A DNA stretch of 64,000 nt from Colias croceus (Eukaryota > Arthropoda > Insecta > Lepidoptera > Pieridae): assembly GCF_905220415.1 (NCBI RefSeq), contig NC_059568.1, positions 10,850,001 to 10,914,000 on the forward strand, written 5' to 3'. Under the pieces are notes generated by a model. It was not told the DNA's origin and did not search any database. It worked only from the letters and a program-made list of their open reading frames with translations. The stretch's first letter is position 1; each line of letters starts with the position of its first letter. Position numbers and translations under genes: made by a program. Of this stretch, positions 33,708-45,512 are shown one piece after another.

Positions 33708-34240
33708 TACATATAATAAATCTGTAGAAGGGTCAATTCTGTACATTGAAAATATTGAAAAAATAAATAGCAGGGGGTGTTACTGGATCGATACCAAACC
33801 CAAATACTTACATGTGATTAAAAAAAATTGTTGTCTGTCTGTCTGTATATGCTCACATCACGTGAAAACTAACGGTTCGATTTCGATGGAACTTGGTATA
33901 ATTATACTTTATTATCCTGGGCATAAAATATGATACTTTTTATCCTGGAAAAATATGTGGAAAAAAAATTTGAATTTTTCAGTTTTATCCATTGACGTTG
34001 TTCTGTAGAACCGCGAACACACGTTGCGTTGCCCGCAGTGGATCCAGCGCCGTAACCTGTAGCGTTGAAAGTCGGATTTGGCCGTTTGAACCGTTTGCGG
34101 CACACGCGGGCCGAACGACGCTACGCCTCCCCGACTCCAAGGACGGCGTACCGCGCCGCGCGATGTCCAGGGTGAACCTACAGTTCACCCACGCGTCCGC
34201 GTTAAAATGTACAAGATCTTCTTGCTAACATTGGGAGACA
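33708..34240 (+). mobile_element. Helitron-like element, relative of 17733-18210
   Basis: The first about 310 bp are an inverted relative of the element at 17733-18210 (shared TACATATAATAAATCTGTAG start, CAGGGGGTGTTACTGGATCG, TCACGTGAAAACT, ATCCTGG blocks). It then continues into a GC-rich, CpG-rich segment (34020-34200) not present in the other copy. Right border unclear. Confidence 0.5.
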
Positions 34241-34858
34241 CCACACAAAAAAAAAAAGCCGCGCGATGCATATAGTTTATGAATTTTGATGCCAGCGGAC
34301 GTGTCCAGTACACTGAGATTGGTTGCAAATTTAATACGTGATATGAAATATTATATCGAAAACTTCCCTAAGGTTGCAGAACTTTTGGAATTTTTTTCAC
34401 GACTATACAGCAAAAAATAATTTAATTGCAGTTCCGGACTGCGGACAAGGTTGCAAAATGAGATTTATTGTCGCCCTAATGTACCATTCACTTGACCGAA
34501 GTTTGAAAACTTTTGGAATTATTGTGAATTGATTGTCTTGACTGACTGGAGTATCACTATTTCCTGTCAAAACATGCTTAGCTGTCGAATACTTTAAAAT
34601 GCCGCTTTCCTTTGAATTTTGGCACATTCGTACGAATCGCGCCTGGAGTTCGGACGTTGTTTTTACGACGTTTGACCCAACTACCCTCACTTTGCTAATA
34701 GTCGTTGACTCGCGGTTGACTTGCTGCGTTTTGTTATCAACTACCTACATCAATTTAGGTAGCTGTGTAGAATCGCAGTAATCGGAGTAATTCTAACAAT
34801 GTATAATTTTTATGCGTTGATAGTTAGGTACTAAATTTTACATATTTATGCATTAGAA

Positions 34859-35026
34859 CTAGCAAACCAGGCGAACTCCGTTTCGCCACCAGAGACACCT
34901 TTTCTTTGATATAAACCTCACGGAGCCCAAGACCTTTCCAACGAATGCAAAACCGTGGAAATCGGTTGGTGCGTTCTGGAGTTATAGCGTCAGGAAGGAA
35001 AACCCGACTTATTTTTATATAGTAGA
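34859..35026 (-). mobile_element. Non-autonomous Helitron, family with GGCGAAACGG hairpin, copy 1
   Basis: Minus strand: TCTACTATATAAAAATAAGT after A, ending CTAG before T, with GGCGAAACGGAGTTCGCC forming the 3' hairpin. 168 bp. A longer relative is at 58783-59057. Confidence 0.75.
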
Positions 35027-35142
35027 TAACAATCTGTAATAGTAGATACAGACATTCAATATTTTTCGTAAAAACAGCCGTCTTTTTTTTGTCGTCGTCT
35101 TTACCTAGGTATATGAAATACATTTTAATGTGTGTTAATTTT

Positions 35143-35199
35143 GCTCTTTTTCACTTTATTTTTACTACGTAGGAACGTAAAAATAAAGTGAAAAAGAGC
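35143..35199. repeat. Perfect hairpin, 23 bp arms
   Basis: GCTCTTTTTCACTTTATTTT plus TAC and its exact inverse surround an 11 nt loop. No recognisable transposon ends beyond the arms. Confidence 0.7.
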
Positions 35200-37549
35200 T
35201 ATTTAGGCCATAGGCCTCCCCCAAAGATTTCCATAACGACCTACATACACACATACCTATTTATTATGTAAGAAAATCAAATGTAATTCTATTGATGTAA
35301 CTTCTAATTGAATTGAATTTTTTATAAGTAATTGACATGAAATTAACTAGGTACTAAAGATGACCTAAAGTGAATCAGATACACAAAAATACTTAATGTC
35401 CATGTTTCATTTCCCTGCGCAAATCTTTGAGTTGCAATTTAAAATGAAAATACCTAAATAATTAAGTATGTAGTGTGATTTTATTGAATAATCACAAAAA
35501 ATATCAAGATTTATTTAGTTCTATGCTTTCGATGGTAAGCTCGTATAAATTCACTAAAGTACCTCCTTAACCCAATTTTTGTAAACAGGGCTCTTGTGCG
35601 TTCAAATTTAACTGCGAACCAGCAAGTGTAAATGCGCTAGCAATATTATGTTGGTCATACTCGTGTAAGAACGATCGTTGAAGGTTGTTTCCTAGTAACG
35701 ATTTTAGGTGCTACGTCCAAAACTAACCTGTGGCTAATGGTTGAGGAAAGTGTACACAAAATGCATTTATTGAAGAGCAATGACTATTGTACTGTAATTA
35801 TACATTTCATGCGGCTTTATTAATTATATCAGAAAGTTTAAGTAGTTGTTATGTGTATAAAATCTTAGAAATTTTATCAGCATTGCAAATTATTGTATGA
35901 ATACTGAATAGGTTATGACTAGCGACATCTGCGTAAATTCCCTAAAATCATTACTGAATTCTGCGTCAAAAACTGATTGCAGAGAGCGCAAAAATATAAA
36001 ACATATTTAACTGGTTCTAATTAGATGGTAAGTGTTCTTTTTCGTATTATACTTACAAACTTTTTATTTAGCGTTTATAAATACAAATTTAGCCAAATTA
36101 TTATATTTTTTGTTCCAGTATATTTCCTTGTAGTGTACATAGTTTCCAATAGATGGCACTAGAATTAAAATTAATAAACTCCTGAAAGCGCCATCTCTTG
36201 TAAATCAACCTGCAGTAAGGTACAGTTTTAATATAATAGTTGAAGATGTCGCCCATAGTCGCAATAGCAGTCCATTTCACGAAAGACACCGAAAGATGTC
36301 TCGCAGACAATAATTGTGGAACTAAACTTAACAGATGGGGAGATCGGCCAAAGATTTGCGAATTGGGGAATTACCCAAACTGCGATTTTCAGCCCGATTG
36401 GGGAATATGAGGGAAGAGCGTTAGTGTGGGGAAAATGCGGGGAATTAAGACATTTATTTCTAGAACTGAAAATAAAGTACAGTTATGCTATCGCAGATTA
36501 TTATATAAATCTTGCCTAGCATTATTATATTGAAATGATTTCGAACACGACGAAGGCAATATTGTTATCTTGCATTCTTCAGGAAATGTACACGTTTATG
36601 GTAAAATGTCGCCCAAAGTTGGACACCACTTTTACAGGAGTTACGACAGCTATTCGGCTGAAATCACAATCGCTATAAAATTGTGGCAATATCACTTAAA
36701 CAGGTCGTTTTATTCTAAAGTACGAGCGCTCTTATTGAGAAACCTGAACAATAAAGCAAAAATCCTGTGTCACGCTTGACCTGAAGTGTGTGTGAAAGTA
36801 CAGCACAAAACTTTGTGTTAGACAAGAAAATCGGATATTGGCAGGTTGGAAAAAACCGGTTCTATAAGTTTTGGTGCTTGAATCCTTTGTGTACCGCGCT
36901 TTTATGCCATTGACAGCTCTGATGTTCGTGCAGACGAATGTTGAATATGGTGTTCTCGGCAGGTATTGTTTTCACTTTTAACAGCAGAAACATGGCTATA
37001 GTTTGCGCATTGCAATTGGCTTGAATTATTTAACTACCTTGCGACATAACGTTAAAATATAGGTACGATAGGGTTCCTATGGCCTGCGGCACTTTGGTGG
37101 CCGTGTTTCGCAAAGGTATTTATTCTTAAAAACAAATGAACGTTGTATATAAGTAGGTACACATATATTAAAATCGGAAAAGAGTACATATAACAATTCA
37201 TCCCTGTATACACGCAGGCTTCCATTATGTTTATTGTTCTCTTATACAGTAGATGTTGCATTTATGTCTAGTGTCTACGTATTAAATTCTGCGTCTAGAT
37301 GGCGATGAAGTTTGCTAGCATTATAAATGTTTCTTCAATATTTAACAGATTTGGAGGTGAATGAACTCTGGCAGTAACTTCATAAAATTATAATTGATGT
37401 AATTTACAAACTAGCCTACAAAGAAAATGTAAAATAAAGTATCATAAAAATAAGAAGTTTATATTTTTTCTGCTTGTCTTATTGTGCTTTTTATAGGCGT
37501 CAGTCATATTTAGTAGGTATTTCTATGATGAGAAAAATTTATATGATGA
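35200..37549. other. Gene-free stretch
   Basis: No gene recognised. Small plus-strand open frames at 36316-36519 and 36570-36779 show no known domain, and there is no exon support for them. Confidence 0.4.
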
Positions 37550-37722
37550 CTAGCGGTCCGCCCCGGCTTCGCCCGTGGTACATATTCACGTTTTCTCTAC
37601 ATAAGAACCATCCTCGTACTTCAAGGAATATAATAAAAAAAATATTAAAGAAATCGGTTCAGCTGTTCTAAAGTTATGCGCTTACCAACACATTTTGGGA
37701 TTCATTTTTATATTATAGAAGA
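37550..37722 (-). mobile_element. Non-autonomous Helitron, copy of 532-703
   Basis: Minus strand: TCTTCTATAATATAAAAATG after A, ending GGCGGACCGCTAG before T. Same 172-173 bp length and same ends as the copy inside the Gypsy element, so the family has a defined full length. Confidence 0.8.
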
Positions 37723-37842
37723 TATACTAATATTAAGTTCAATTTAAAGGCTACATCGTATCCGTGTAACAAGGGGGATACGATAATAAATAACCAAATT
37801 TGTATTTAAATGAAGTGTCATAGCGTGGTCCCTAGACGATAA

Positions 37843-38033
37843 GAGCGGCCGTACACGGAGCGAGCAGTCAGTCGTTGACTGCTCGAGCTGTACCTACAAA
37901 CCGCGCAGTTGACGGGTTGAAGCGGTCGTGACTGCTCGAGCACGGCAGTGATTGAATGTCTATAGTTCACCACGCGGTCGCGGCATGAAGCCGTTGGTCT
38001 CAACTGCTTGAAGCAGTCCGAATATGGTCGCCC
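37843..38033. mobile_element. GC-rich MITE, TAA target site, copy 2
   Basis: Ends GAGCGGCCGTACACGG and GGTCGCCC with TAA outside both. Same family as 16206-16620 (shared CTCAACTGCTTGAAGC and GTTCACC-CGCGGTCGCGGC blocks). Its right end and 3' flank are tandemly duplicated (37999-38134). Confidence 0.65.
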
Positions 38034-38134
38034 TAATACAGCACGACATGCGATTTCGTGAATTGTCTCAACTGCTTGAAGCGGTCCGTGTATGGTCGCC
38101 CTAATACAGCATGACATGCGATTTCGTGAATTGT
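37999..38134. repeat. 68 bp tandem duplication across a MITE border
   Basis: Two adjacent 68 bp units starting CTCAACTGCTTGAAGC. Each holds 35 bp of MITE end, the TAA target site and 30 bp of flank (ending CGATTTCGTGAATTGT). They differ at only a few positions, so the duplication happened after the MITE inserted. Confidence 0.85.
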
Positions 38135-38139
38135 CATGC

Positions 38140-40060
38140 TGCATGAGCGTCCAAAAATATAAAATCATATATTTTTACAATACCTTACAGTAAACAGCAA
38201 CATTGAGGAAAATTTTATAACAATATTGATATCTAGTAGAAACGAATCGCAGTTCATTAGTCAAAGCTGCGCTTTCATCAAGCCTAAATTTTGATTTATT
38301 TGTGTGTTTCCCACGGTAATTTACTACGCACTCGTCAATGTTGCATATACGTTCAATCAAAATGGAAATTGAAATGATATTTTGACGACATAATTTGATA
38401 ATATGTAATTTGTATACGTAAAAGTTACTTATCCATTTTTTGTGAATGAGATAAAACGAATACCTATGCTAAAATTCCATTCGAACTTTAATAAATATCC
38501 CGGCTTCGCTTGTGATTTAGGAATACCTATGGATAATATCTACATTTAACAATAAATTTTTAAATAAACTTCGAAATAGATAATTTTCTAAAAAAATGCA
38601 TCTTCAATACCGAAGCAAGCAAGTAGGAAGGTATACTTCAACAAGTTTCTCCAAATTAAGATATTTTGTCATATATTCGGTATAAAGCAGTTGATGTTAT
38701 AATAAATTCAAAACTTAAAGAAATGTCGTTTAAAATAAATAAAATAATATCTTTAAAATTTTAACTACGTATCATACAACCATTTTTAGCGTCGACATAT
38801 AAACCATTTGATAGCAAAATGGAACAACTTGAATATGGTCGACGTGCAAATTGCTCTTTTGCATGTTACGTAAATATAATAACATAGTCATTCATGCAAT
38901 ATTTGTTTAGAACGGGTATTTTTGTATGCCCAGATCTATTTAATTTATTTCTCCGTAAATGTCATCTTAATTCTGCCAACCGCAGTTTCTATTTACAACT
39001 ACAGAATGAATCTAAATACGTAAACGTAGATAATCAATACTAAAATTCACGAATAGTATTGGCTCTACCATTTAAAATGGGCCTATTTATATCCTCGATA
39101 TCGAAGTGGAATAAGCAGAACGACATAAATAATTCCGCAAGTGTCGCGTGGCTTCCATTAATTAAGTAGGTAACAAGTATTTAGGAACTTAGATAGTTAA
39201 AAGCCGTAGCGTTAAAAATTACTTTTCTATTTCTGATGTGCTTAACTGGCTGGTCTCAGTCTCAGCCCAGTTATCCCATTATATATTTAAACAAAGCTCG
39301 TATGCTTTTTGTGATAAAAATACCAATATTTTATTTTAATATTCCTACTTTTACAGGGCAGCCGCCTGGAGGGTTAAATGCAATCGTTTCCCGAAAAATA
39401 TTTGACATTTAACGTTGCAGTTATTGAACTTTATGCAAATAGAATATGGATGCTACACTTTGCATGTAATATTTTCGAAATGATTCTGCTTCCGCAGTGA
39501 TATCAGGGCTCGCTAGTAGTAATGGATTATTTTTAGTGGAAATTGATTGGATTTTAATTGAATATATGTTTATGGAACTTATTTAGTTTCGAAACTTATT
39601 TAGGTAGCGACGAATTTAACTCTCTAAACTTTATTTTTTCAACCGTAGATTTCCGATGAACTATTCTTACCAGTTACTAGGTCTGCCGAAAGTTGACTTT
39701 CTGTGTGTCTCTTAATAAAAACTTTGCTGGGTGTTCTTTATTCTTTGTGAATGGGATATGAGATCAAATATTCATATTTGATATACCTTAACAAATTCAT
39801 ACGGTACTGACATGTTCCTCGAATATAGGAGTGATATTATAAATAAATTTTCACTAAATAGTAAAAGTTGAACTTGGGCACGAGAAAACTTCGGTCAAGA
39901 TAAATCCTTAAAAGTTATTCGTTAAGTGACTGAAGATTTTTATGGTTAGCTTAAAGCAAATGTAGAGAGCAGCTGCAGGTTTATCCGTATTTATGTATTA
40001 TTTTTAAACTCGTTTTTAAAAACTTTTGTTCTGTAGTTATTTACTTTTAATATGTATCTA
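38140..40060. other. Gene-free AT-rich stretch
   Basis: No gene, RNA or clear repeat recognised in this segment. Confidence 0.4.
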
Positions 40061-40084
40061 CTACTTATAGAGTAGGTATCTAGC

Positions 40085-40360
40085 TACTGAGTTCCGCGCA
40101 TGCCAAATGGAGGGTAGAACTTTGCTGTTCTTGCTTGTGCTTGGCCAGGTGACCAAATGCCGCCGATGGTGTCGCGGAAGAATTCGAACCAATACCCGCG
40201 GCCCCATCTCATCAAGTGGCTCGACGGAACCCAGTGGGGTTTTAGTCGGTAAGAATCCGACATAACCCACGTCTCCTTCCGTGCTCCTTCCGCATCTATC
40301 TAGCCACAATGTGGTTGAAATTCGACCATCGACACGTATGTGTGTCAAATGCTCGATAGT
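40085..40360 (-). repeat. Fragment of a lepidopteran dispersed repeat
   Basis: A GC-richer block containing AACCCAGTGGGGTTTTAGTC and GGTAAGAATCCGACATAACC, text I associate with 3' regions of lepidopteran retroelements (from memory, not verified). The minus-strand open frame over it is not a convincing gene. Confidence 0.4.
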
Positions 40361-40476
40361 GTGTGTATAGCTTTTTTAACTGTAGGGTATTTTTTTAGAC
40401 TACAAGCCCGCATAGGAAAAAAATATGGGTCAAATGAACCACCAGGGGACATATCTAGAACGATAGAAGAGCATAA

Positions 40477-40998
40477 AATAATAAGATTCATCACTATGCC
40501 GTCACTTGTAAGCTGTCCAACTGAGTGCAGATGAGAATTGAATTTTTGACGGCATTGCTTTTAATAGTACTTTTGAGTGCTAGATAATGTTTTGGAACCG
40601 AAGCCGTACTTAGTCAAATGACCCCCTGGAGTGGGGAAAGAGAGGGGATTACAATTCTCGATTTTTTCCCCTTGTCCCCATGATTTTTGTACGGCGTTGC
40701 GGAATAATGGATTAAAAGCAGTATAGGCATAGTATGACACAGATGCCGTACATGGTCAAATGACCAAATTTACCCCCGGTAACTCTCGGAAACTAAATAA
40801 AAATTCCGACTTTGTGGACCACCATTTTTGTACGGCACTGAGCGGTTTCTTATTATTTTTAATGGATCTATCGATGGTTAAGAATGCCGTACATGGTCAA
40901 ATGACCAAAATTTACCGAGTCTACCTGTACTTCTCAATTCTCATCTGCACTCAGTTGGACAGCTTATAAGTGACGGTATAGTGATGAATCTTATTATT
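40477..40998. mobile_element. TIR element with three internal direct repeats
   Basis: Inverted arms of about 65 bp start AATAATAAGATTCATCACTA. Inside, GCCGTAC-T/A-TGGTCAAATGACC recurs at about 40603, 40747 and 40886. No coding capacity. Confidence 0.65.
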
Positions 40999-41736
40999 AA
41001 CCGACTTCAAAAAAAAGGAGGAGGTTATCAATTCGGCCGGTATATTTTTTTTTTTTTTTTTTATGTATGTACACCGATTACTCCGAGGTTTCTGAACCGA
41101 TTTACGTGATTCTTTTTTTGTTCGATGCAGGATGGTGTCGAATTGGTCCCATAAAAATTTTATTCGGCTAGGCCCAGTAGTTTTTATTTTATGAGCATTT
41201 TTGTCTGTACTCGATGACTTAATTGGAATGTAGCAAGTAACTTTGATTCACTTCCCGGTAACCGATTGAGCTGAAATTTTGTATAAGTGTGTAAATTGGA
41301 TAGCGATGAAACATTATCATGACATAGAGCTGATTTGATGATGGAATCGGAAGGTGGCCATAGGAACTCAGTAATATATTGACTCAACTTTATCGAGTTT
41401 GGGCTCGTTTGATTCGTGTTGAAAATTACACTAAAAAGTATTAAATAAAATTAACTGCGTTAAAAACAACCGACTTCAAAAACGGAAAAGTAAAAAATAA
41501 AAAAGATTTGATATTATTAATTGCTACATATTATTTAGATGTGCTATTTATTAAATAGGTTTGAAGTCGGTGCCAAACACTAAGCACTTAGTATTAAGCC
41601 CGTGCACCGACATCAAACCTATTTAATAAATAGCACATCTAAATAATATGTAGCAATTAATAATATCAAATCTTTTTTATTTTTTACTTTTCCGTTTTTG
41701 AAGTCGGTTGTTTTTAACGCAGTTAATTTTATTTTA
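40999..41736. mobile_element. ACCGACTTC repeat with terminal hairpin, copy 1
   Basis: Begins AACCGACTTCAAAAAAAAGG, has a long T run at 41046-41062 and CGATTACTCCGAGGTTTCTG, and ends in a hairpin whose arms (41440-41580 and 41605-41736) start AACTGCGTTAAAAACAACCG. Nearly identical in its first 450 bp to copy 2 at 42475-43130. Confidence 0.7.
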
Positions 41737-42474
41737 TGCTCTTCTATCGTTCTAGATATGTCCCCTGGTGGTTCATTTGACCCATATTTTTTTCCTATGC
41801 GGGCTTGTAGTCTATTATGCATTTGTGTAATATATTACTATTTAACATTTTTTCCCTTGTTAAAACTATAAATGGGTCAAGTTTGGCATTCTTCAGTCCG
41901 CGTTAATTTTTTAAAAAGAGGAACACCGTATTCGTAGGTATATAGATATTAGATAATATTATGTATGTTAATTTTTCGGCCAGTAAAGTTTCCCATTTTT
42001 TTTGAATTTTCACACTTCAGGAATTCGAAGCTTATAATGCCATACCATGAAGCCTTGAATGCTGACCAAACTCTAGAGGAAAACCAGCCTTACGTATCTA
42101 CATAAAATAGATTTTGAAGTACCTAATCAAATGATATGACCTATGACATATGAATTTAATACACGTAGGATTCGTTGCATGCAGCGAATAATGTGTGTAA
42201 AGGTTGACCTATTTGATATTTTGCAATAATATAAGTCTGGTAACAAAATATTTTCAATATTATTTTACTTGGAAGTACCTACATATTAAAATTGCAATAC
42301 TATTGCGTTCATATAAAAATATTCACTCTAAAGGGAATAATAATAACTCATCCAATCTTGCGAAGAGGCTCGTATTTCTGAGAAATGAAATTAATAAACA
42401 TGTAACTTGAAGCCCGCAACTTCGTCTACGTATCTATTAGGTAGGTACATCTTTCGTGTGCTAGCGTATCTTTT

Positions 42475-43130
42475 TAACCGACTTCAAAAAAAAGGAGGAG
42501 GTTATCAATTCGGCCGGTATATTTTTTTTTTTTTTTATGTATGTACACCGATTACTCCGAGGTTTCTGAACCGATTTACGTGATTCTTTTTTTGTTCGAT
42601 GCGGGATGGTGTCGAATTGGTCCCATAAAAATTTTATTCGGCTAGGCCTAGTAGTTTTTATTTTATGAGCATTTTTGTCTGTACTCGATGACTTAATTTC
42701 AATGTAGCAAGTAACTTTGATTCACTTCCCGGTAACCGATTGAGCTGAAATTTTGTATACGAATGTAAATTGGATAGCGATGAAACATTATCATGACATG
42801 GAGCTGATCTGATGATGGAATCGGAAGGTGGCCATAGGAACTCAGTAATATATTGACTCAACTTTATCGAGTTTGGGCTCGTTTGATTCGTGTTGAAAAA
42901 TACACTAAAAAGTATTAAATAAAAATAACTGCGTTAAAAACAACCGACTTCAAAAACGGAAAAGTAAGAAATAAAAAAGATTTGATATTATTAATTACTA
43001 CATATTATTTTTATGTGCTATTTATTAAATAGGTTTGATCTTTTGGTATTTATTAAATTGGTATCAAATCTTTTTTATTTCTTACTTTTCCGTTTTTGAA
43101 GTCGGTTGTTTTTAACGCAGTTATTTTTAT
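42475..43130. mobile_element. ACCGACTTC repeat with terminal hairpin, copy 2
   Basis: Same order of blocks as copy 1, with a shorter hairpin loop. The two copies differ mostly by point changes and by the hairpin centre, implying recent activity of the family. Confidence 0.7.
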
Positions 43131-43517
43131 TGTTGTTAGCGCTACATAAGAAAAATAAAAACACTTCCCAGTAAATACAACGTCAAGACGTCTTCCTTTG
43201 TGTACTCTGGAGCTTATTAATCGATCTCATCTCAAAGCTAGATGAAGTCTATGTTTACTATTCAAAAGGCTGAGAAATGACGTTGAATTGAAATTGGATA
43301 GAGTATTATGGATAGAGTATTATAACAAGGTATTAATATGAATCTTACAAATTTTAAATCTGTTGTTTGACGACGTTAAATTTATTCTCTTATTGTTAGA
43401 TATAATTCCTTTAAACCTCGGGTAGCACCAACGCCCGGACCAGTCTACTCCTTTGCACTGTAGGAATATCTCTTTGTTATCTTTCCAACACAGGCGTTTA
43501 GAATATGGATGATAGTG

Positions 43518-43735
43518 AGTTAAATTCACTTTCCAGTGAATTAATAAAAAGAATCATATTTCTTAAATGATTTTAATTAAAAAGTAAAATTACATTATAC
43601 GTGTTATTATGAGCACGATGCTTCACAATATATTTTTATTCTAATATTATAATTTAAAGGAATAAAACGTTCTCACGAACGAAAGCACACCGTCAGCGCT
43701 TCACATTACATATAGCGTAGGGTTGTCACATAACT
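43518..43735 (-). repeat. Errantivirus LTR (3' LTR in element orientation)
   Basis: 218 bp, AGTTA...TAACT, matching 45291-45508 base for base by eye. Confidence 0.9.
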
Positions 43736-43799
43736 CCTCCCCCCGCAGATCCGCAACTATTTTAGGACATTGAGTGAAAATGTTGCGGCAGGATCAACT

Positions 43800-44845
43800 T
43801 CTGGGGCTGATGTTTTCTGTGTTTTCTGAATATTCATTTTCTTTGATTTGTAGCGACGATAGCACAGGAACATTGAAGTGGCCGCTGCGCTCAATAGCTA
43901 AAGATGTAAAGTGGTATTGTCGTATGGTAGATGGAGTGCAGTCCCAAGGTTTTTTAGCGTTCTCGTCGGAATATTACTGATTGGTGCAATTAAAATTTTT
44001 GTAGGTGTATCTTTAATTTCATTATTAATATTTGTAATAGTGAGGTCGTCAGTACGTAGAGAGCAGTTTGTAGGTAACGTTGCTATGAAACTGCCTTGGA
44101 GATGAAGCTATTCCTTACGCTTGCAGGATAATTTAACCTTTGTGAGATGAGGAAAAATAATGATGTAGTGACTGTCGTCCAATTTCTCCATTGCTGGCTT
44201 AGTTAATGTTAGGCAGGTGGATTCACAGTCGCTGGATATCTCTTGCGTGGTGATGAGTTTTGCAATACAGTCGGGTGAACTTCTTGTATGATGATTTAGG
44301 GTCGACTTCAGATAGAAACCGATTGCTCTTCGATTGAACTTCGGGCATTCAGCCTCTATGTGCACATAAATATCTTTATTGGTTGCTATATAGGGATAGG
44401 GAGGTATGATGATATGATTTGTACGATTAAAGTGTGAGGAGTTATAATGGGGAATCTTAATATAATTACTATCCTATTTTTACTAAAGTATGATCCAGTG
44501 CGAATTATTCGCGGAGATCTACATTAATAATTTGTTCTGAATCGTAAAAGGAACGTAAAGTAACTAATATAATACTTAATATATCTATCCCTAACATAAC
44601 ATGGTGCGCTCGCGATGTACGCATAAAAGCTAAACTATCCTCTATATTTCTTATTACTAAAAGTAAATCATTAATATTATCGTCTAAGGAGTCTAGGAAT
44701 TGCGCTAATTCTGTATAGAACCTAAACCATTTATCAATCTACGTTTTACACTGGTTTTAAAGCTTCTAACAAGGACGATGCCTTATCCAATTTTTCGTTT
44801 AAATGTTGAACCCTAATTTTATATAGTAATAATGTACGGTTATAA
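43800..44845 (-). pseudogene. env: Errantivirus env remnant
   Basis: Minus-strand pieces in more than one frame include YKIRVQHLNEKLDKA, a basic site followed by a glycine-containing LINGLGS segment as in the furin/fusion region of F-like envelopes, and PAMEKLDDSHYIIIFPHLTK (44108-44365). Stops and frame changes break it, and it is out of frame with gag at the junction. It is described only as a remnant of a baculovirus-F-like envelope gene. Confidence 0.6.
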
Positions 44846-45042
44846 TAACTAATTGGTCGCATATTTTAATGAATTTTGTTAATACATGGGGGTTACCATC
44901 AAAATCTGGGACCACCCTTAAGCATTTAAAAATTTCTTCCGTGTCAAACGACATATTAAAACTATCAATACTTCTAATACTATCAACTAAACTATTTCTC
45001 GAGGACTGTTGGGTATTAACAGCCTCGGTACCCCGGGATTTC
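44846..45042 (-). pseudogene. gag: Errantivirus gag fragment
   Basis: The minus-strand frame ends in FDGNPHVLTKFIKICDQLV, the N-terminal capsid motif of errantivirus Gag, then crosses the deletion junction near 44845 and loses homology. A GTGAGT at 45134 and CCTAG ending at 45043 could define a 92 nt intron joining an upstream ATG in frame to this fragment; that is inference. Confidence 0.65.
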
Positions 45043-45290
45043 CTAGGATGGAAAATCGTGAAGGTTTATTCTAAAATTAATATAGGAATATAATATAGGA
45101 AAGCAACACAATAAAATAATTCTGTGCAACTCACATTGACATGGTTTCTGTATCGATGGCTGGATACTGCTGATGTTCTGGATACTCGCTTGGGTTTTTA
45201 AAAAAACCGGTCGGCCGCGCGGGGCCTCGGAACCGATATTCATTTCGGATATCTTCCCGCGGGCGACCCGAGTATCCTACCGACTGCGCC

Positions 45291-45508
45291 AGTTAAATTC
45301 ACTTTCCAGTGAATTAATAAAAAGAATCATATTTCTTAAATGATTTTAATTAAAAAGTAAAATTACATTATACGTGTTATTATGAGCACGATGCTTCACA
45401 ATATATTTTTATTCTAATATTATAATTTAAAGGAATAAAACGTTCTCACGAACGAAAGCACACCGTCAGCGCTTCACATTACATATAGCGTAGGGTTGTC
45501 ACATAACT
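45291..45508 (-). repeat. Errantivirus LTR (5' LTR in element orientation) with adjacent PBS
   Basis: 218 bp LTR; the primer-binding site lies directly inside it at about 45274-45290 on the minus strand. Confidence 0.9.
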
Positions 45509-45512
45509 AGTG

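Larger units (their letters stand above)
40396..41814. repeat. Nested inverted-repeat complex
   Basis: The outer arms 40396-40478 and 41735-41814 are near-exact inverses (containing GACATATCTAGAACGATAGA). Between them sit a TIR element (40477-40998) and a full copy of the ACCGACTTC repeat (40999-41736), which itself ends in a 130 bp hairpin. The whole 1.4 kb could fold on itself. Confidence 0.65.
43518..45508 (-). mobile_element. Errantivirus-type endogenous retrovirus, pol-deleted, identical LTRs
   Basis: Two 218 bp direct repeats (43518-43735, 45291-45508), identical by eye, begin AGTTA and end TAACT, with AGTG target duplications at 43514-43517 and 45509-45512. On the minus strand the LTR is followed at once by GGCGCAGTCGGTAGGAT, the tRNA-Ser type primer-binding site of gypsy-group errantiviruses. 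The 1555 bp interior holds only gag N-terminal and env fragments; protease, RT and integrase are gone. Insect errantiviruses encode gag, pol and a baculovirus-F-like env (family knowledge). It cannot move on its own but could be packaged in trans. Confidence 0.85.

Noticed and set aside
40061..40348. 95-codon minus-strand open frame
   Set aside because: Lies over a GC-richer dispersed repeat fragment and has no domain.
45259..45290. Possible tRNA gene fragment
   Set aside because: Only about 17-30 bp match and it sits directly at the LTR border, where a primer-binding site is expected; there is no cloverleaf.
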